Of a DNA stretch of 64,000 bases, positions 45,242-54,538 are shown one piece after another. This DNA comes from Candidatus Sulfuricurvum sp. RIFRC-1 (GTDB lineage Bacteria; Campylobacterota; Campylobacteria; Campylobacterales; Sulfurimonadaceae). Under the pieces are notes generated by a model. The model was not told where the DNA came from. It did no database searches and saw only the letters and a list, made by a program, of their open reading frames with translations. Every line of letters begins with the position of its first letter. Position 1 is the first letter of the stretch. The stretch is from assembly GCF_000310245.1 (NCBI RefSeq), contig NC_020505.1:806001-870000 (forward strand), in the 5' to 3' direction. Both the position numbers and the translations under genes were made by a program.

Positions 45242-46917
45242 GAAGTTCGGTTTCGGTATTGATCGGGGGGAGTGCGGGGAAGGGGATCGCGAGTATCGAA
45301 ACTCTTTTGACCAAAGGGTTTAAGCGCTCCGGATTTTATACCTTTTCGACCAAAGAGTTTATGTCCAGAGTCCGTGGCGGGAGCAATACGACGCTGATAC
45401 GAATCTCCGATAAGCCCGTCAATGCACCCGATTACAAGGTCGATATTTTCGTACCGCTGGATGCAAACGCGTTTGCTCACGCACAGGAGAGGATAAATAA
45501 AGAGACGTTTGTGATCGCCAAAAAAGGGGATTTTGAGTGCGACTGCGTAGTGTACGATTATGATTTGGAGAGTTTGGCGAAAGAGATAGGCAACCCCATC
45601 GTCTCTAACACCATTGCGGCGGCACTGGTCTTTGGATTGCTGGGTTGCGATGGTGAGGTGTTGAAGGAGATTGTTGCGGAGTTGTACCCTGATGAGTTAC
45701 TAGAGATAAACCTTAAAGCATTGGAGATTGGAGCAAAACTGGCACGTGAGAACGGAAACTGCCGCTACTGCATCGCACCGCATCCTTCGATCAAAGAGAA
45801 GAACGATTTCTTTTTGAGCGGAACGGAGGGGGTCGGATTCGGCGCGATTGCCGCTGGATGCAATTTCATCTCCAGTTATCCGATGAGCCCTTCGACGGGG
45901 GTGTTGACCTTTTTAGCGAAACAGAGCCAAAAATTCGGTATCTGCGTCGAGCAGGCCGAAGATGAAATCGCGGCGTTTCAGATGGGATTAGGGGTTTGGT
46001 ACAGCGGCGGACGGGCGATTACGACGACGAGCGGGGGCGGATTTTCTCTGATGGGAGAGGGGATAAGTCTCTCAGGGATAACGGAGACCCCGATGGTCGT
46101 TTATCTGGCGCAACGTCCCGGCCCCGCTACCGGACTTCCCACGCGGAGCGAGCAGGGGGATTTGGAACTGGCTATTTATATCGGACATGGAGAGTTTCCG
46201 CGAATCGTGCTGGCTCCGGGAGATGTGAGAGAGTGCTTCGAGCTTGCACGAGCGGCGTTTGATCTCACCGATGCTTATCAGGTTCCGGTGATACTCATGA
46301 GCGATCAGTATTTGGCGGACAGTTATTTTCATGTCGAGCGGTTTGCAATCGATCCGAAACAGAGTGCTCATCACATCGTCAAAACCGAGGCGGATTATAA
46401 ACGTTATCTTCTCACTCCAGAGGGGATCAGTCCCAGAGGAGTTCCGGGATACGGTGAGGGGCTGGTACTGGTCGATTCGGACGAACATACCGAAGAGGGG
46501 CTGATCACCGAAAGTATGTCGGTGCGGAACGAGCAAAACGGCAAACGTCTCAGAAAACGTACTTTAATAGAGAAAGAGGCTATCCTCCCTGAAATCGAAG
46601 GAACGGGTGAAATCGTACTTATCGGATGGGGAAGTACGAAACACATCATCAAGGAGGCGGTAGAGAGGATAGCGGATGAGAGGCTCTCCTGTATCCATTT
46701 CTCGTGGGTTCACCCTCTTAGCGAATCCCAGCTTGCGCCGCTTCGAAAAGCCAAACGTCTTATCGTGATTGAAAACAATGCCACCGGGCAGTTTGCAAAA
46801 CTCTTGAGACTGCACGGAATCATCGCAGATGCACAGATACTGAAATCCGACGGGTTGAGCTTTTTTGTCGATGAACTCTCCGAAAAGCTCGTATCACTGT
46901 TAAAGGAGATCCGATGA
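45238..46917 (+). CDS. korA: 2-oxoacid:ferredoxin oxidoreductase, fused gamma-alpha subunit
   Basis: The 559-residue protein has an N-terminal gamma domain (about 1-180, GGSAGKGIASIETLL, MSRVRGGSNTT) and an alpha domain (from about 190) with FISSYPMSPSTGVLTFL, EQAEDEIAAFQMGLGVWYSG and TTTSGGGFSLMGEG. This fused layout is that of the two-subunit KorAB/VorAB type. It would decarboxylate a 2-oxoacid (or carboxylate in the reductive TCA cycle) with ferredoxin. It overlaps both neighbours by four bases. No CxxC ferredoxin subunit is encoded here. Confidence 0.9.
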   Translation: MRSSVSVLIGGSAGKGIASIETLLTKGFKRSGFYTFSTKEFMSRVRGGSNTTLIRISDKPVNAPDYKVDIFVPLDANAFAHAQERINKETFVIAKKGDFECDCVVYDYDLESLAKEIGNPIVSNTIAAALVFGLLGCDGEVLKEIVAELYPDELLEINLKALEIGAKLARENGNCRYCIAPHPSIKEKNDFFLSGTEGVGFGAIAAGCNFISSYPMSPSTGVLTFLAKQSQKFGICVEQAEDEIAAFQMGLGVWYSGGRAITTTSGGGFSLMGEGISLSGITETPMVVYLAQRPGPATGLPTRSEQGDLELAIYIGHGEFPRIVLAPGDVRECFELARAAFDLTDAYQVPVILMSDQYLADSYFHVERFAIDPKQSAHHIVKTEADYKRYLLTPEGISPRGVPGYGEGLVLVDSDEHTEEGLITESMSVRNEQNGKRLRKRTLIEKEAILPEIEGTGEIVLIGWGSTKHIIKEAVERIADERLSCIHFSWVHPLSESQLAPLRKAKRLIVIENNATGQFAKLLRLHGIIADAQILKSDGLSFFVDELSEKLVSLLKEIR

Positions 46918-47774
46918 ATACGCGATTTGATAGAATCGTAGAGGATAACGCATGGTGCCCCGGATGCGGTAATTTTTCCATTCTTTCGCATTTAAAAGAG
47001 GCGTTGGATGAGATGGGGCTTGATCCGAATCAAACGGTGGTGGTTTCAGGGATAGGGCAGGCGGCGAAAACGCCCCAATACATGCATGTCCATATGTTCA
47101 ACGGACTCCACGGCAGGGCATTGCCGATCGCGCAGGGGGTGAAAGTCTCCAACCCCTCTCTAACGGTAATCGCCGAAGGGGGGGATGGCGATATGTACGG
47201 GGAAGGGGGAAACCATTTTATCTCCGCGATCCGAAGAAATGCCGACATCATCAACATCGTCCATAATAATATGGTTTATGGGTTGACCAAAGGGCAGGCC
47301 TCCCCGACGTCTCAGAGGGGGTTTAAGACACCCGTACAGACGCAGGGGGTTCATGTCGAGCCGTTTAATCCCATCGCTACGGCAATATCGCTTGATGCAT
47401 CGCTCGTTATCCGGACGTTTTCGGGGAATAAAGAGCACTGCAAAGCAATGCTTAAAATTGCCATTGCTCATAAGGGGTATGTTTTGATCGATATTTTTCA
47501 GCCGTGCGTTACGTTTAATAAAACCAATACCTTCAAATGGTTCAAAGAGAACGTTTATCTTTTAGAGAGTGACTATAACCCTGAGGATAAGGTCAAAGCG
47601 TTTGAAAAATCGCTGGAGTCTCATCCGTTTCCGATCGGAGTTATCTATAAAAGTCCGCAAAAAGTTGTGTTGGAAGATGCTCTTCGGGATGAAAGTCAAA
47701 GCGGAGATATGCCGTTGTATTCGCATGAAGTTGATTTTCAGCGGCTTAATGAGGAAATGGAAAAAACCATTTAA
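46914..47774 (+). CDS. korB: 2-oxoacid:ferredoxin oxidoreductase, beta subunit
   Basis: The 286-residue TPP-binding subunit has WCPGCGNFSILSH, the 4Fe-4S/TPP region, GDGDMYGEGGNHF binding TPP-Mg, and NNMVYGLTKGQASPTS, which is strongly conserved in KorB. It starts four bases inside korA. A rubredoxin gene follows. Substrate (2-oxoglutarate or a branched 2-oxoacid) cannot be told from sequence alone. Confidence 0.92.
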   Translation: MNTRFDRIVEDNAWCPGCGNFSILSHLKEALDEMGLDPNQTVVVSGIGQAAKTPQYMHVHMFNGLHGRALPIAQGVKVSNPSLTVIAEGGDGDMYGEGGNHFISAIRRNADIINIVHNNMVYGLTKGQASPTSQRGFKTPVQTQGVHVEPFNPIATAISLDASLVIRTFSGNKEHCKAMLKIAIAHKGYVLIDIFQPCVTFNKTNTFKWFKENVYLLESDYNPEDKVKAFEKSLESHPFPIGVIYKSPQKVVLEDALRDESQSGDMPLYSHEVDFQRLNEEMEKTI

Positions 47775-47787
47775 TAAGGGGTAGAAG

Positions 47788-47952
47788 ATGAAAAAATATG
47801 AGTGCAACGTATGCGGCTACATTTATGATCCGGCAGTAGGAGATCCTGATGGCGGGATCGCTCCCGGCACCGCATTTGAGGATATCCCCGATGATTGGGT
47901 ATGTCCGGTATGCAATGTCGGAAAAGAAGATTTTAGTGAACTTTTAGAGTAA
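47788..47952 (+). CDS. Rubredoxin
   Basis: A 54-residue ORF encodes [20 protein letters not shown]... with two CxxC pairs, Cys6/Cys9 and Cys39/Cys42 ([14 protein letters not shown]), the single-iron FeS4 site. It is full length and standard. GTAGAAG precedes the ATG, 13 bases after korB. It probably takes electrons from the oxidoreductase upstream or serves oxidative-stress reductases; the HiPIP and superoxide dismutase genes lie on the opposite strand just beyond. Confidence 0.95.
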   Translation: MKKYECNVCGYIYDPAVGDPDGGIAPGTAFEDIPDDWVCPVCNVGKEDFSELLE

Positions 47953-47954
47953 TA

Positions 47955-48209
47955 TTAGGCTTTTTTTGGATCTTTTAGGTAATACGTACACCAACCTTCC
48001 GGATCTATTTTTCCTTCCACTAGCTTGCATTCTTTTGTAGCTGCTAAGAAATGAAGACACTCTTTGCATTTTTTACCGTTGGTAGATTTTTGCTGATACT
48101 TTACGAATATTTGTGTCACTTTAGCCTGCAATGGAGAAGTCAAAAAAGTGACTGCTCCGATTGCCAACATATGTTTAAAAAAGCTTCTGCGGGATAATGC
48201 GGTTGACAT
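47955..48209 (-). CDS. Tat-exported high-potential iron-sulfur protein
   Basis: The 84-residue protein has a Tat signal (SRRSFFKHMLAIGA, residues 6-19) and four cluster cysteines at 48, 51, 61 and 74 in KKCKECLHF, KECKL and GWCTYY, the HiPIP pattern. It would be a small periplasmic electron carrier. It ends two bases from the rubredoxin stop, with no room for a terminator between the convergent genes. Confidence 0.88.
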   Translation of the reverse strand: MSTALSRRSFFKHMLAIGAVTFLTSPLQAKVTQIFVKYQQKSTNGKKCKECLHFLAATKECKLVEGKIDPEGWCTYYLKDPKKA

Positions 48210-48249
48210 CTTATATCCTTTACTCTATTAGGTTTTACCTGTATACCTA

Positions 48250-48930
48250 TTAAGAAGGTGTACGCTCATTGTTTTGCATAAAATCAACATACTCACAGAC
48301 TGAATTTATAGCGTTGCACGGTTGATTATAACCTGCAATCGGATCATTCATAAAATCTGAAAGATTATCTGAAACAAAATTCCAATTGATCAGTTTCCAC
48401 CAATTTGAAAGATACTCTTGGCGAGTGTTTCGATAATCAATGTAATAGGCATGTTCCCAGACATCACAGGTCAATAAAGGGGTGTCTCCGTGACGTATCG
48501 GTGTATCGGCATTAGAGGTCATTTTAATTTCTAATCTCTTCTCTTTCGAAATACTAAGCCATACCCATCCCGAACCGAAAAGAGCTGCACCGGCAGTTAA
48601 AAAAGTATCCTTAAACGCTTTCATTGAACCAAAGTCACGCTCGATCAACCCTAAAAGTTCTACCGAAGGGGCAGAGGGTATATTCTTAAGCCCTTTCCAG
48701 TAAAAATCATGGTTATAGATTTGAGCCGCATTATTAAAAATAGCATTGTGCGCATATTTGACAATATACTCTAACGGTTTTTCCTCGTATTCTGTCCCTT
48801 CGATAAGAGAATTGAGTTTGTTGACGTATCCGGCATGGTGTTTACCGTAATGATAAGCGATTGTTTCAGCGGAAATATAAGGCTGTAATGCAGTTTGCTC
48901 AAAGGGCAATTCCATAAGATTATGTTTCAT
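48250..48930 (-). CDS. sodB: Superoxide dismutase, iron type
   Basis: The 226-residue protein has SOD metal ligands in YHYGKHHAGYV (His), IYNHDFYW (His), and DVWEHAYYIDYRN (Asp and His), plus FGSGWVWL. The spacing and AAQIYNHDFYW suggest the Fe/Mn family, iron type more likely. The C-terminus is extended by about 20 residues with two cysteines, unusual for SodB. No signal is visible. GAAGGAG lies upstream of the ATG at 48930, 40 bases from the HiPIP gene. Confidence 0.92.
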   Translation of the reverse strand: MKHNLMELPFEQTALQPYISAETIAYHYGKHHAGYVNKLNSLIEGTEYEEKPLEYIVKYAHNAIFNNAAQIYNHDFYWKGLKNIPSAPSVELLGLIERDFGSMKAFKDTFLTAGAALFGSGWVWLSISKEKRLEIKMTSNADTPIRHGDTPLLTCDVWEHAYYIDYRNTRQEYLSNWWKLINWNFVSDNLSDFMNDPIAGYNQPCNAINSVCEYVDFMQNNERTPS

Positions 48931-49086
48931 TTCAACTCCTTCATTCAGAAGATATATCCTTATAATAATTTATAATAGTTAAATAGTATTGTTTAATTAT
49001 AAACTAACATAATACGTAAGTAAAATTTAATTTTTAATAGAAGCAGATCAATGCCTATATATTAGTCAGCTATTTAAACAATGTGA

Positions 49087-49116
49087 TTGGATGTTAATAT
49101 AGTATTGTGTTACAAT
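49087..49116 (+). promoter_or_regulatory. Promoter of the GGDEF/EAL gene
   Basis: TTGGAT (49087-49092) and TACAAT (49111-49116) are 18 bases apart, about 50 bases before the start. The gap from sodB (about 230 bases) has no other ORF. Confidence 0.45.
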
Positions 49117-49166
49117 CATTGCAATATGAATTATAAAAGTGAAAGTACTTTGTGTCAGGGTTAATG

Positions 49167-51959
49167 ATGAAAAAAGAGAGTATTGTTTTCTACCGTCTAA
49201 TCGCTTTAGCTATTGGAACCTTTTTGTTTAGTGGGATAGCCGTATGGATTCTTCAAGCGAATGGATTAACCGAAAGTATTCCCTTACATGCGGTTTTGGA
49301 AACATCCGGCTCCATTATTGCACTATTCTTTGCTTTGTTTATTTTTAAGTTTGACAATAATAAATACTATTTAAGCCGATTTCATTTTGTCTCTATTGCC
49401 CTTATAGCCATCGCAGTAATAGGGCTTTTCCATGCTATGAGCCTTCCGGGATCGATGTTTGTTTGGTTGCATACAATCGGAATGTTTGTCGGGAGTATTT
49501 TGATTTTCGGTGTATTTATACCGGAGCGAAGAGTCTCTGCCTTTTTTTACATTGCACTTCCTGTGTCCGCTGTTACGCTTTCAGTCGTTATTGCTCTAAT
49601 TTTACTCAATCAGGGGGAGAAGCTTCCTGCCGCAATTATTAATGGACATTTTTCAGAGAGTGAAAGCGCTATAAACAATCTATCTGCGTTATTTTTCTTT
49701 TTTGCTTCTATCCGCTTTGCATACCATTACCGACAAAAACATCAAAATGAAGATATTTATTTTTTTGTTCTTGCATTGCTATTATCAGGTGCGGCATTTC
49801 TTTTTCAATACTCCCAACTTTGGGGAGCGACATGGTGGTATTGGCATTTTATGCGATTAAGCGGTTTCTTTTTTGTGCTCCTTTATTTCATCCGTTTAAT
49901 TGAAGAAAAAAATAAACTTTTTGTCAGTCGGGAGATACAATCGGGTGCAATTGAATTTTCAGCTGATGCTATTATCACAAAATCACTGAGTGGAATAATT
50001 CAGACGTGGAATACAGCATCTGAAAATCTCTTTGGATACACGGCAGATGAAGCGATCGGGAGATCAGTTTCTATACTTTATCTTCCATCTTCAGAGTCTA
50101 AAGAAAATGACAATATCGCTCAGATCAAAGACGGAGCATCGTTTAAGCAGTATGAAACGGTATTTATGACCAAGAATGGTTCGTATGTTAATGCTTCCGT
50201 AACGCTTTCTCCGATCAAAGATTCAAATAATACGATTATCGGGCTCTCAAAAATCGTTCGTGATATTACCGAGCATGAAAAATCCCAAAGAGAACTGCGT
50301 AAACTCTCCCAAGCGATTGAGCAAAGTCCAAACAGTGTCATTATCACAGACAATGAAGCAAATATCGAATATGTAAATGCCGCTTTTACAGCGGCAACCG
50401 GATATAGCTTGGATGAAGTAATCGGAAAAAATCCCCGTTTACTTCAATCCGGAAAAACATTGCCATCTGCGTATAGCGATTTGTGGAATCAACTCAAGCA
50501 GGGAAAAAGCTGGCATGGAGAGTTTATGAATCAGAGAAAAGACGGAACACAATTCATAGAAGAAGTGAAGATCGCTCCCATTTTTCAGGCGGATGGAAGC
50601 ATCAGCCATTATATGGCGATGAAAGATGATATTACAGAGAAAAAGCATATTGAAGAGCGTATTCACTATCTTGCCAATTATGATCTTTTAACCGGGCTTC
50701 CTAACCGGTCTCAGTTTATTGAGCGCATTACCTATTTTATCAATGTCGCAAAACGTCAAAACAGCGAATTCGCCATTATGTTCTTGGATCTTGACCACTT
50801 TAAAGATATTAATGATACTTTAGGGCATAGCATTGGAGATGCTTTGCTTGTTGAATTGGCCAAACGGATCCAAGAGTGCATGCGTAATGAAGATACTGTC
50901 TCTCGCTTAGGGGGAGACGAATTTATTTTTATGCTTCCTAACACAACGACACAAGGTATTGTCACTGTGGCAGAAAAACTTTTAGAAAACATTACTAAGC
51001 CTTTTTCGGCTGAGCATAATGAACTAATCGTGACGGCATCCATCGGCATCGCCATTTATCCCATTGACGGGACAGACCCTGAGACTCTTTCTAAAAATGC
51101 AGATACCGCAATGTATCAGGCAAAGTTAAATGGGCGTAACAATTTCCGATTCTTTACCAAAGTGATGCAGAAGTCTTTGGAACGAAATATTCAACTTACC
51201 AATGCATTACGTCATGCACTGGAAAAAGATCAACTGCATGTAGTCTATCAACCGCAAGTCGCAATAACGGATGCACATATCATCGGTGCAGAAGCATTGC
51301 TGCGGTGGAATCACCCAGAATTAGGGGCTATATCCCCTTTAGAATTTATTTCGATTGCAGAAGAGAACGGTTTGATTCTCCCTATTGGAGAGTGGGTATT
51401 GCGCAGTGCGGTAAAGCAGGCGAAAGAGTGGATTGATCGTGGATTTGCTCCAATGATTGTAGCCGTCAATCTCTCTGCGGTACAATTTCGTCATTCTCAT
51501 CTTCCTGAACTGGTGACAAAGATACTGGAAGAATTTGGTTTGCCTTCGGAATATTTAGAACTTGAGTTGACGGAAGCGGTTACCATGCATGATCCGAAAA
51601 GCGCTTTTGCCGTCATGGATAATTTGCATGAGAGAGGGATACGGATGTCCATCGATGATTTCGGAACCGGATACTCCTCTCTTAGTTATCTTAAAAAATT
51701 TAAAGTATACAAACTCAAAATTGATCAGTCATTTATTCGGGATATCACTACGGATTCTGAAGACAAAGCCATTGTAAACGCTATTATTAGTATGGCTCAT
51801 TCGTTAGGTTTACAAGTAATAGCTGAAGGTGTGGAAACCATAGAACAGCTTGATTATCTCCGTGAAGAGGGTTGTGATGAAATACAGGGATATTATTTTA
51901 GTAAGCCTTTGAGTGCTGAATCGTTTAATACGTTTATAGCAGCTCAGTTGAAAAAATAA
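49167..51959 (+). CDS. Membrane PAS-GGDEF-EAL protein
   Basis: The protein of about 930 residues has an eight-helix MASE-like sensor (about 1-245), two PAS domains (about 255-500), a GGDEF domain with intact SRLGGDEF (about residue 580) and an EAL domain with AEALLRW (about 707) and downstream DDFGTGYSSL and QVIAEGVE. Both c-di-GMP synthesis and hydrolysis motifs look intact. GGGTTA puts the ATG at 49167 six bases away; an ATG just before and an upstream GTG are also possible. What it senses is unknown. Confidence 0.92.
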   Translation: MKKESIVFYRLIALAIGTFLFSGIAVWILQANGLTESIPLHAVLETSGSIIALFFALFIFKFDNNKYYLSRFHFVSIALIAIAVIGLFHAMSLPGSMFVWLHTIGMFVGSILIFGVFIPERRVSAFFYIALPVSAVTLSVVIALILLNQGEKLPAAIINGHFSESESAINNLSALFFFFASIRFAYHYRQKHQNEDIYFFVLALLLSGAAFLFQYSQLWGATWWYWHFMRLSGFFFVLLYFIRLIEEKNKLFVSREIQSGAIEFSADAIITKSLSGIIQTWNTASENLFGYTADEAIGRSVSILYLPSSESKENDNIAQIKDGASFKQYETVFMTKNGSYVNASVTLSPIKDSNNTIIGLSKIVRDITEHEKSQRELRKLSQAIEQSPNSVIITDNEANIEYVNAAFTAATGYSLDEVIGKNPRLLQSGKTLPSAYSDLWNQLKQGKSWHGEFMNQRKDGTQFIEEVKIAPIFQADGSISHYMAMKDDITEKKHIEERIHYLANYDLLTGLPNRSQFIERITYFINVAKRQNSEFAIMFLDLDHFKDINDTLGHSIGDALLVELAKRIQECMRNEDTVSRLGGDEFIFMLPNTTTQGIVTVAEKLLENITKPFSAEHNELIVTASIGIAIYPIDGTDPETLSKNADTAMYQAKLNGRNNFRFFTKVMQKSLERNIQLTNALRHALEKDQLHVVYQPQVAITDAHIIGAEALLRWNHPELGAISPLEFISIAEENGLILPIGEWVLRSAVKQAKEWIDRGFAPMIVAVNLSAVQFRHSHLPELVTKILEEFGLPSEYLELELTEAVTMHDPKSAFAVMDNLHERGIRMSIDDFGTGYSSLSYLKKFKVYKLKIDQSFIRDITTDSEDKAIVNAIISMAHSLGLQVIAEGVETIEQLDYLREEGCDEIQGYYFSKPLSAESFNTFIAAQLKK

Positions 51960-52061
51960 AACATTAAAAACGATTTAGAATTTTCACTCTTTCCGCTTCA
52001 TATTCCGTCCGATTAACAGATTTGGCTATACTTAGCCACAATTTTTTAAAAGTGAACCGAA

Positions 52062-53681
52062 ATGAATTTAGTCTCTAAAAATGCCCCCGTAGAAGAATCC
52101 ATTAAAAAAATGGAGAGTATATTAAGCGAGATGGGATGTATCGTTAGCTACTCGCAAGAGAAACACCCCCTCAACAACTGCTACTCGGTGAATCTCGCTT
52201 CACTTGAAGCCCCAAAACATATTTATTCCAACGGTAAAGGGATCTATTCACAAGCCTCTACGGCAAGTGCATTGGGTGAATACATCGAACGGCTTCAAAC
52301 CAACAACTTTTTTATTGATTTTCACCTCCCCCAGCGGAAGTATTATCCCGACGAGGCGGCGTTTGAATTTGGCGGCGGTTATCTGAATCGTGAGTTGATG
52401 GAGTTGTTTGATCCCAATAGTGAACTGAGCATGGATGAACTCCTCGATTTTAACAGCGATTACGAGGATAAGATCGTCGCATTGCCGTTTCATAAACTCT
52501 CCAGTGATGAGGTGGTCTATTTTCCGATCAATATCCTCAGCAATCTTTACGTCAGTAACGGGCTTGCTACGGGGAATACGGCTCAAGAGGCACAAGTGCA
52601 GGCGATGAGTGAAATACTGGAGCGGTATGCGAAGATAGAGATTATCAAAAACGGTTACGCTTTGCCGCATTACAGCGATGAATTTTTGCAGCAGTTTGAG
52701 CGTCTTTACAGCGATTTGATGAAATTACGCGAATTAGGCTATATCGTTAATGTTTTGGATGCGTCATTAGGTGGTAAATACCCTGTGACCGCAATTTCAT
52801 TTATTAACCCAGAAAACGCCACACTTTTTGTCTCATTCGGCGCTCATCCAATACTGGAAGTGTCGTTGGAACGGACGATGACGGAGCTGATGCAAGGACG
52901 CGGATTAGAAAATTTGGAGAGTTTCGAAGTACCGACGTTTGATATGTCGGTTGTCTCCGAGAGCTTTAATCTGGAATCGCATTTTATCGATTCCAACGGC
53001 AAGATGGGGATACAGTTTTTGAGTGCCAAAAAGAGTTTTGAGTTGGCTGCATGGGGATACAGCGGTGAAAGTACCGCAGAGGAGTTTGCCTATCTCTCTG
53101 CTATCTTTGCTTCGATGGGTAAAGATGTCTATATTCGAGATTACAATTACCTCGGCTTTTATTCTTGTCAGATGATTGTCCCCGGAGTTTCCGAGGTGTA
53201 CCCGATCGATGATTTGATTTACAACAACCGTAATCGGGGTAAAGCGTATCGTGAAGTGATTTTGAACGTTGCAGGTTATGATCCTGAAACGGTGCTGGAT
53301 GAGATCGAAGCGCTCGAAGATCATCTGAATGTTGAGAAATTTATCGGGGTTATTTTCGAGGAGAATTTCACTATCGGAGAGCTCAAAGCTCAGTTGCATC
53401 TATCGTTAGGGAATATCGAAGAGGCGATAAGTTATCTGGAATTTAGCACCAATACGATGAGCGTTCTGATTGTTGAATTGATTCAAATGGCGGAATTTGG
53501 GCTTGAATTTAGCGACTATGTCCATGCACTTTATGCTCTTTATAGCGCTGAGCGAGTTGACAAAGCGGTAAGCATTGTAAACGGAGAAGAGCTTTTCGTT
53601 AGTACTGCTTTACACGCTGATTATCAGAATATGCTTGCCATGTACGATCGGCTGGAACTGAAAAAAGTTGCCGGACTTTAA
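52062..53681 (+). CDS. YcaO-domain protein (S12 methylthiotransferase accessory type)
   Basis: The 539-residue protein has the YcaO fold: GKGIYSQASTASALGEYIER, LATGNTAQEAQVQAMSEILE and YSGESTAEEFAYLSAIFA, carrying the ATP-binding Glu/Arg residues. The order and the C-terminal helical extension (about 400-539) fit the E. coli YcaO type, which aids ribosomal protein S12 modification. Others of this superfamily make thiazolines in RiPPs, but no precursor or dehydrogenase is nearby. Its stop overlaps the ParA gene's stop. Confidence 0.88.
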   Translation: MNLVSKNAPVEESIKKMESILSEMGCIVSYSQEKHPLNNCYSVNLASLEAPKHIYSNGKGIYSQASTASALGEYIERLQTNNFFIDFHLPQRKYYPDEAAFEFGGGYLNRELMELFDPNSELSMDELLDFNSDYEDKIVALPFHKLSSDEVVYFPINILSNLYVSNGLATGNTAQEAQVQAMSEILERYAKIEIIKNGYALPHYSDEFLQQFERLYSDLMKLRELGYIVNVLDASLGGKYPVTAISFINPENATLFVSFGAHPILEVSLERTMTELMQGRGLENLESFEVPTFDMSVVSESFNLESHFIDSNGKMGIQFLSAKKSFELAAWGYSGESTAEEFAYLSAIFASMGKDVYIRDYNYLGFYSCQMIVPGVSEVYPIDDLIYNNRNRGKAYREVILNVAGYDPETVLDEIEALEDHLNVEKFIGVIFEENFTIGELKAQLHLSLGNIEEAISYLEFSTNTMSVLIVELIQMAEFGLEFSDYVHALYALYSAERVDKAVSIVNGEELFVSTALHADYQNMLAMYDRLELKKVAGL

Positions 53682-54247
53682 TATACCGAATTCTCTTCGG
53701 TAAAAATCTTCAAAATCTTCGAATACTCTCCATACGCTTGTTTATACAAGTGTTGGGTGTGATTATTGCTCTCATACAGCTCTGTAGCACTCATTCCGCT
53801 TTCCAACGCATTTTTCAATAATTTTGTCCGGCGCAGATACGTAAAGGCAAGATTCGGGAAGTGTTCATGGATCTTATCCCGAATCATCACCGCATCATTG
53901 GGATTTTCAAGCATGTTGGCAAAGACAAGGATTGTCTTCTCTTTAAAATTTTTAATAAATACCAAACTTTTCATAATAGAGTTGAGATCGTTCGTTGTCG
54001 GGAGAATAATGATATCGGATTCTCGAAGTATCTCATTGGCATGTGGATTTTCAAATCCCCCGAAGTCATAGACGGTATCGGGATAAAGGGGAATTTTATT
54101 GGGATAATAGCGGGCATTTTTATACTTCGTCAGAACAACCGACATATCGTTGGTCGCGTAGCGATAGCGCAGATCTTTGGCAAGTGAAAAAGCCAGCGAG
54201 GTTTTACCTACTCCACCTTTAGTGGAAGCGATGGAAATAATAGCCAT
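53678..54247 (-). CDS. Orphan ParA/MinD-like ATPase
   Basis: The 189-residue protein has a deviant Walker A STKGGVGKTSLAFSLAKDL (Lys in KGGVGKT), YDFGGFENP where Walker B Asp is expected, and a PTTNDLNS segment. It lacks most of the C-terminal part of full ParA/MinD, being short. No ParB or MinC partner is adjacent. I set the start at 54247 with GAGG six bases upstream. It may position a cellular structure; the cargo is unknown. Confidence 0.8.
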   Translation of the reverse strand: MAIISIASTKGGVGKTSLAFSLAKDLRYRYATNDMSVVLTKYKNARYYPNKIPLYPDTVYDFGGFENPHANEILRESDIIILPTTNDLNSIMKSLVFIKNFKEKTILVFANMLENPNDAVMIRDKIHEHFPNLAFTYLRRTKLLKNALESGMSATELYESNNHTQHLYKQAYGEYSKILKIFTEENSVY

Positions 54248-54445
54248 AAATATCCTCAAATTTTTTGGAAATAGTAGCACAGGTCGATGAAAGAAGTGGG
54301 AAATATACCATATTTGACCTCTGTAAGAGTTGGTTTAAATAATACCTTAGTAAATCACTATGAATAATATTGTATCTTTAAAGTCCACAAAATAGGGATT
54401 TTTGAAATAAATATCAAATAAACACTACTAATTCAATAGAATTAC

Positions 54446-54474
54446 TTGACAATGAAAAAATATCTCCGTATAAT
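54446..54474 (+). promoter_or_regulatory. Consensus sigma-70 promoter of the cys operon
   Basis: TTGACA (54446-54451) and TATAAT (54469-54474) are separated by exactly 17 bases, a perfect consensus and by far the strongest promoter in the window. The expected start near 54481 leaves a 60-nt leader before cysK. Confidence 0.85.
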
Positions 54475-54489
54475 TCTTCCAGTTTGAAA

Positions 54490-54516
54490 CGAATGAGCAT
54501 TCATTTAAGATGAATC
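54490..54516 (+). promoter_or_regulatory. Two adjacent palindromes downstream of the cys promoter, candidate operator
   Basis: GAATG-AG-CATTC (54490-54501) is directly followed by ATTCAT...ATGAAT (about 54499-54514). They sit right at the start of the leader, where a repressor would block the promoter. The Rrf2 regulator at the far end of the operon is the natural candidate to bind them. Confidence 0.5.
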
Positions 54517-54538
54517 TCACCAAGGAAAGGAGTGAACA

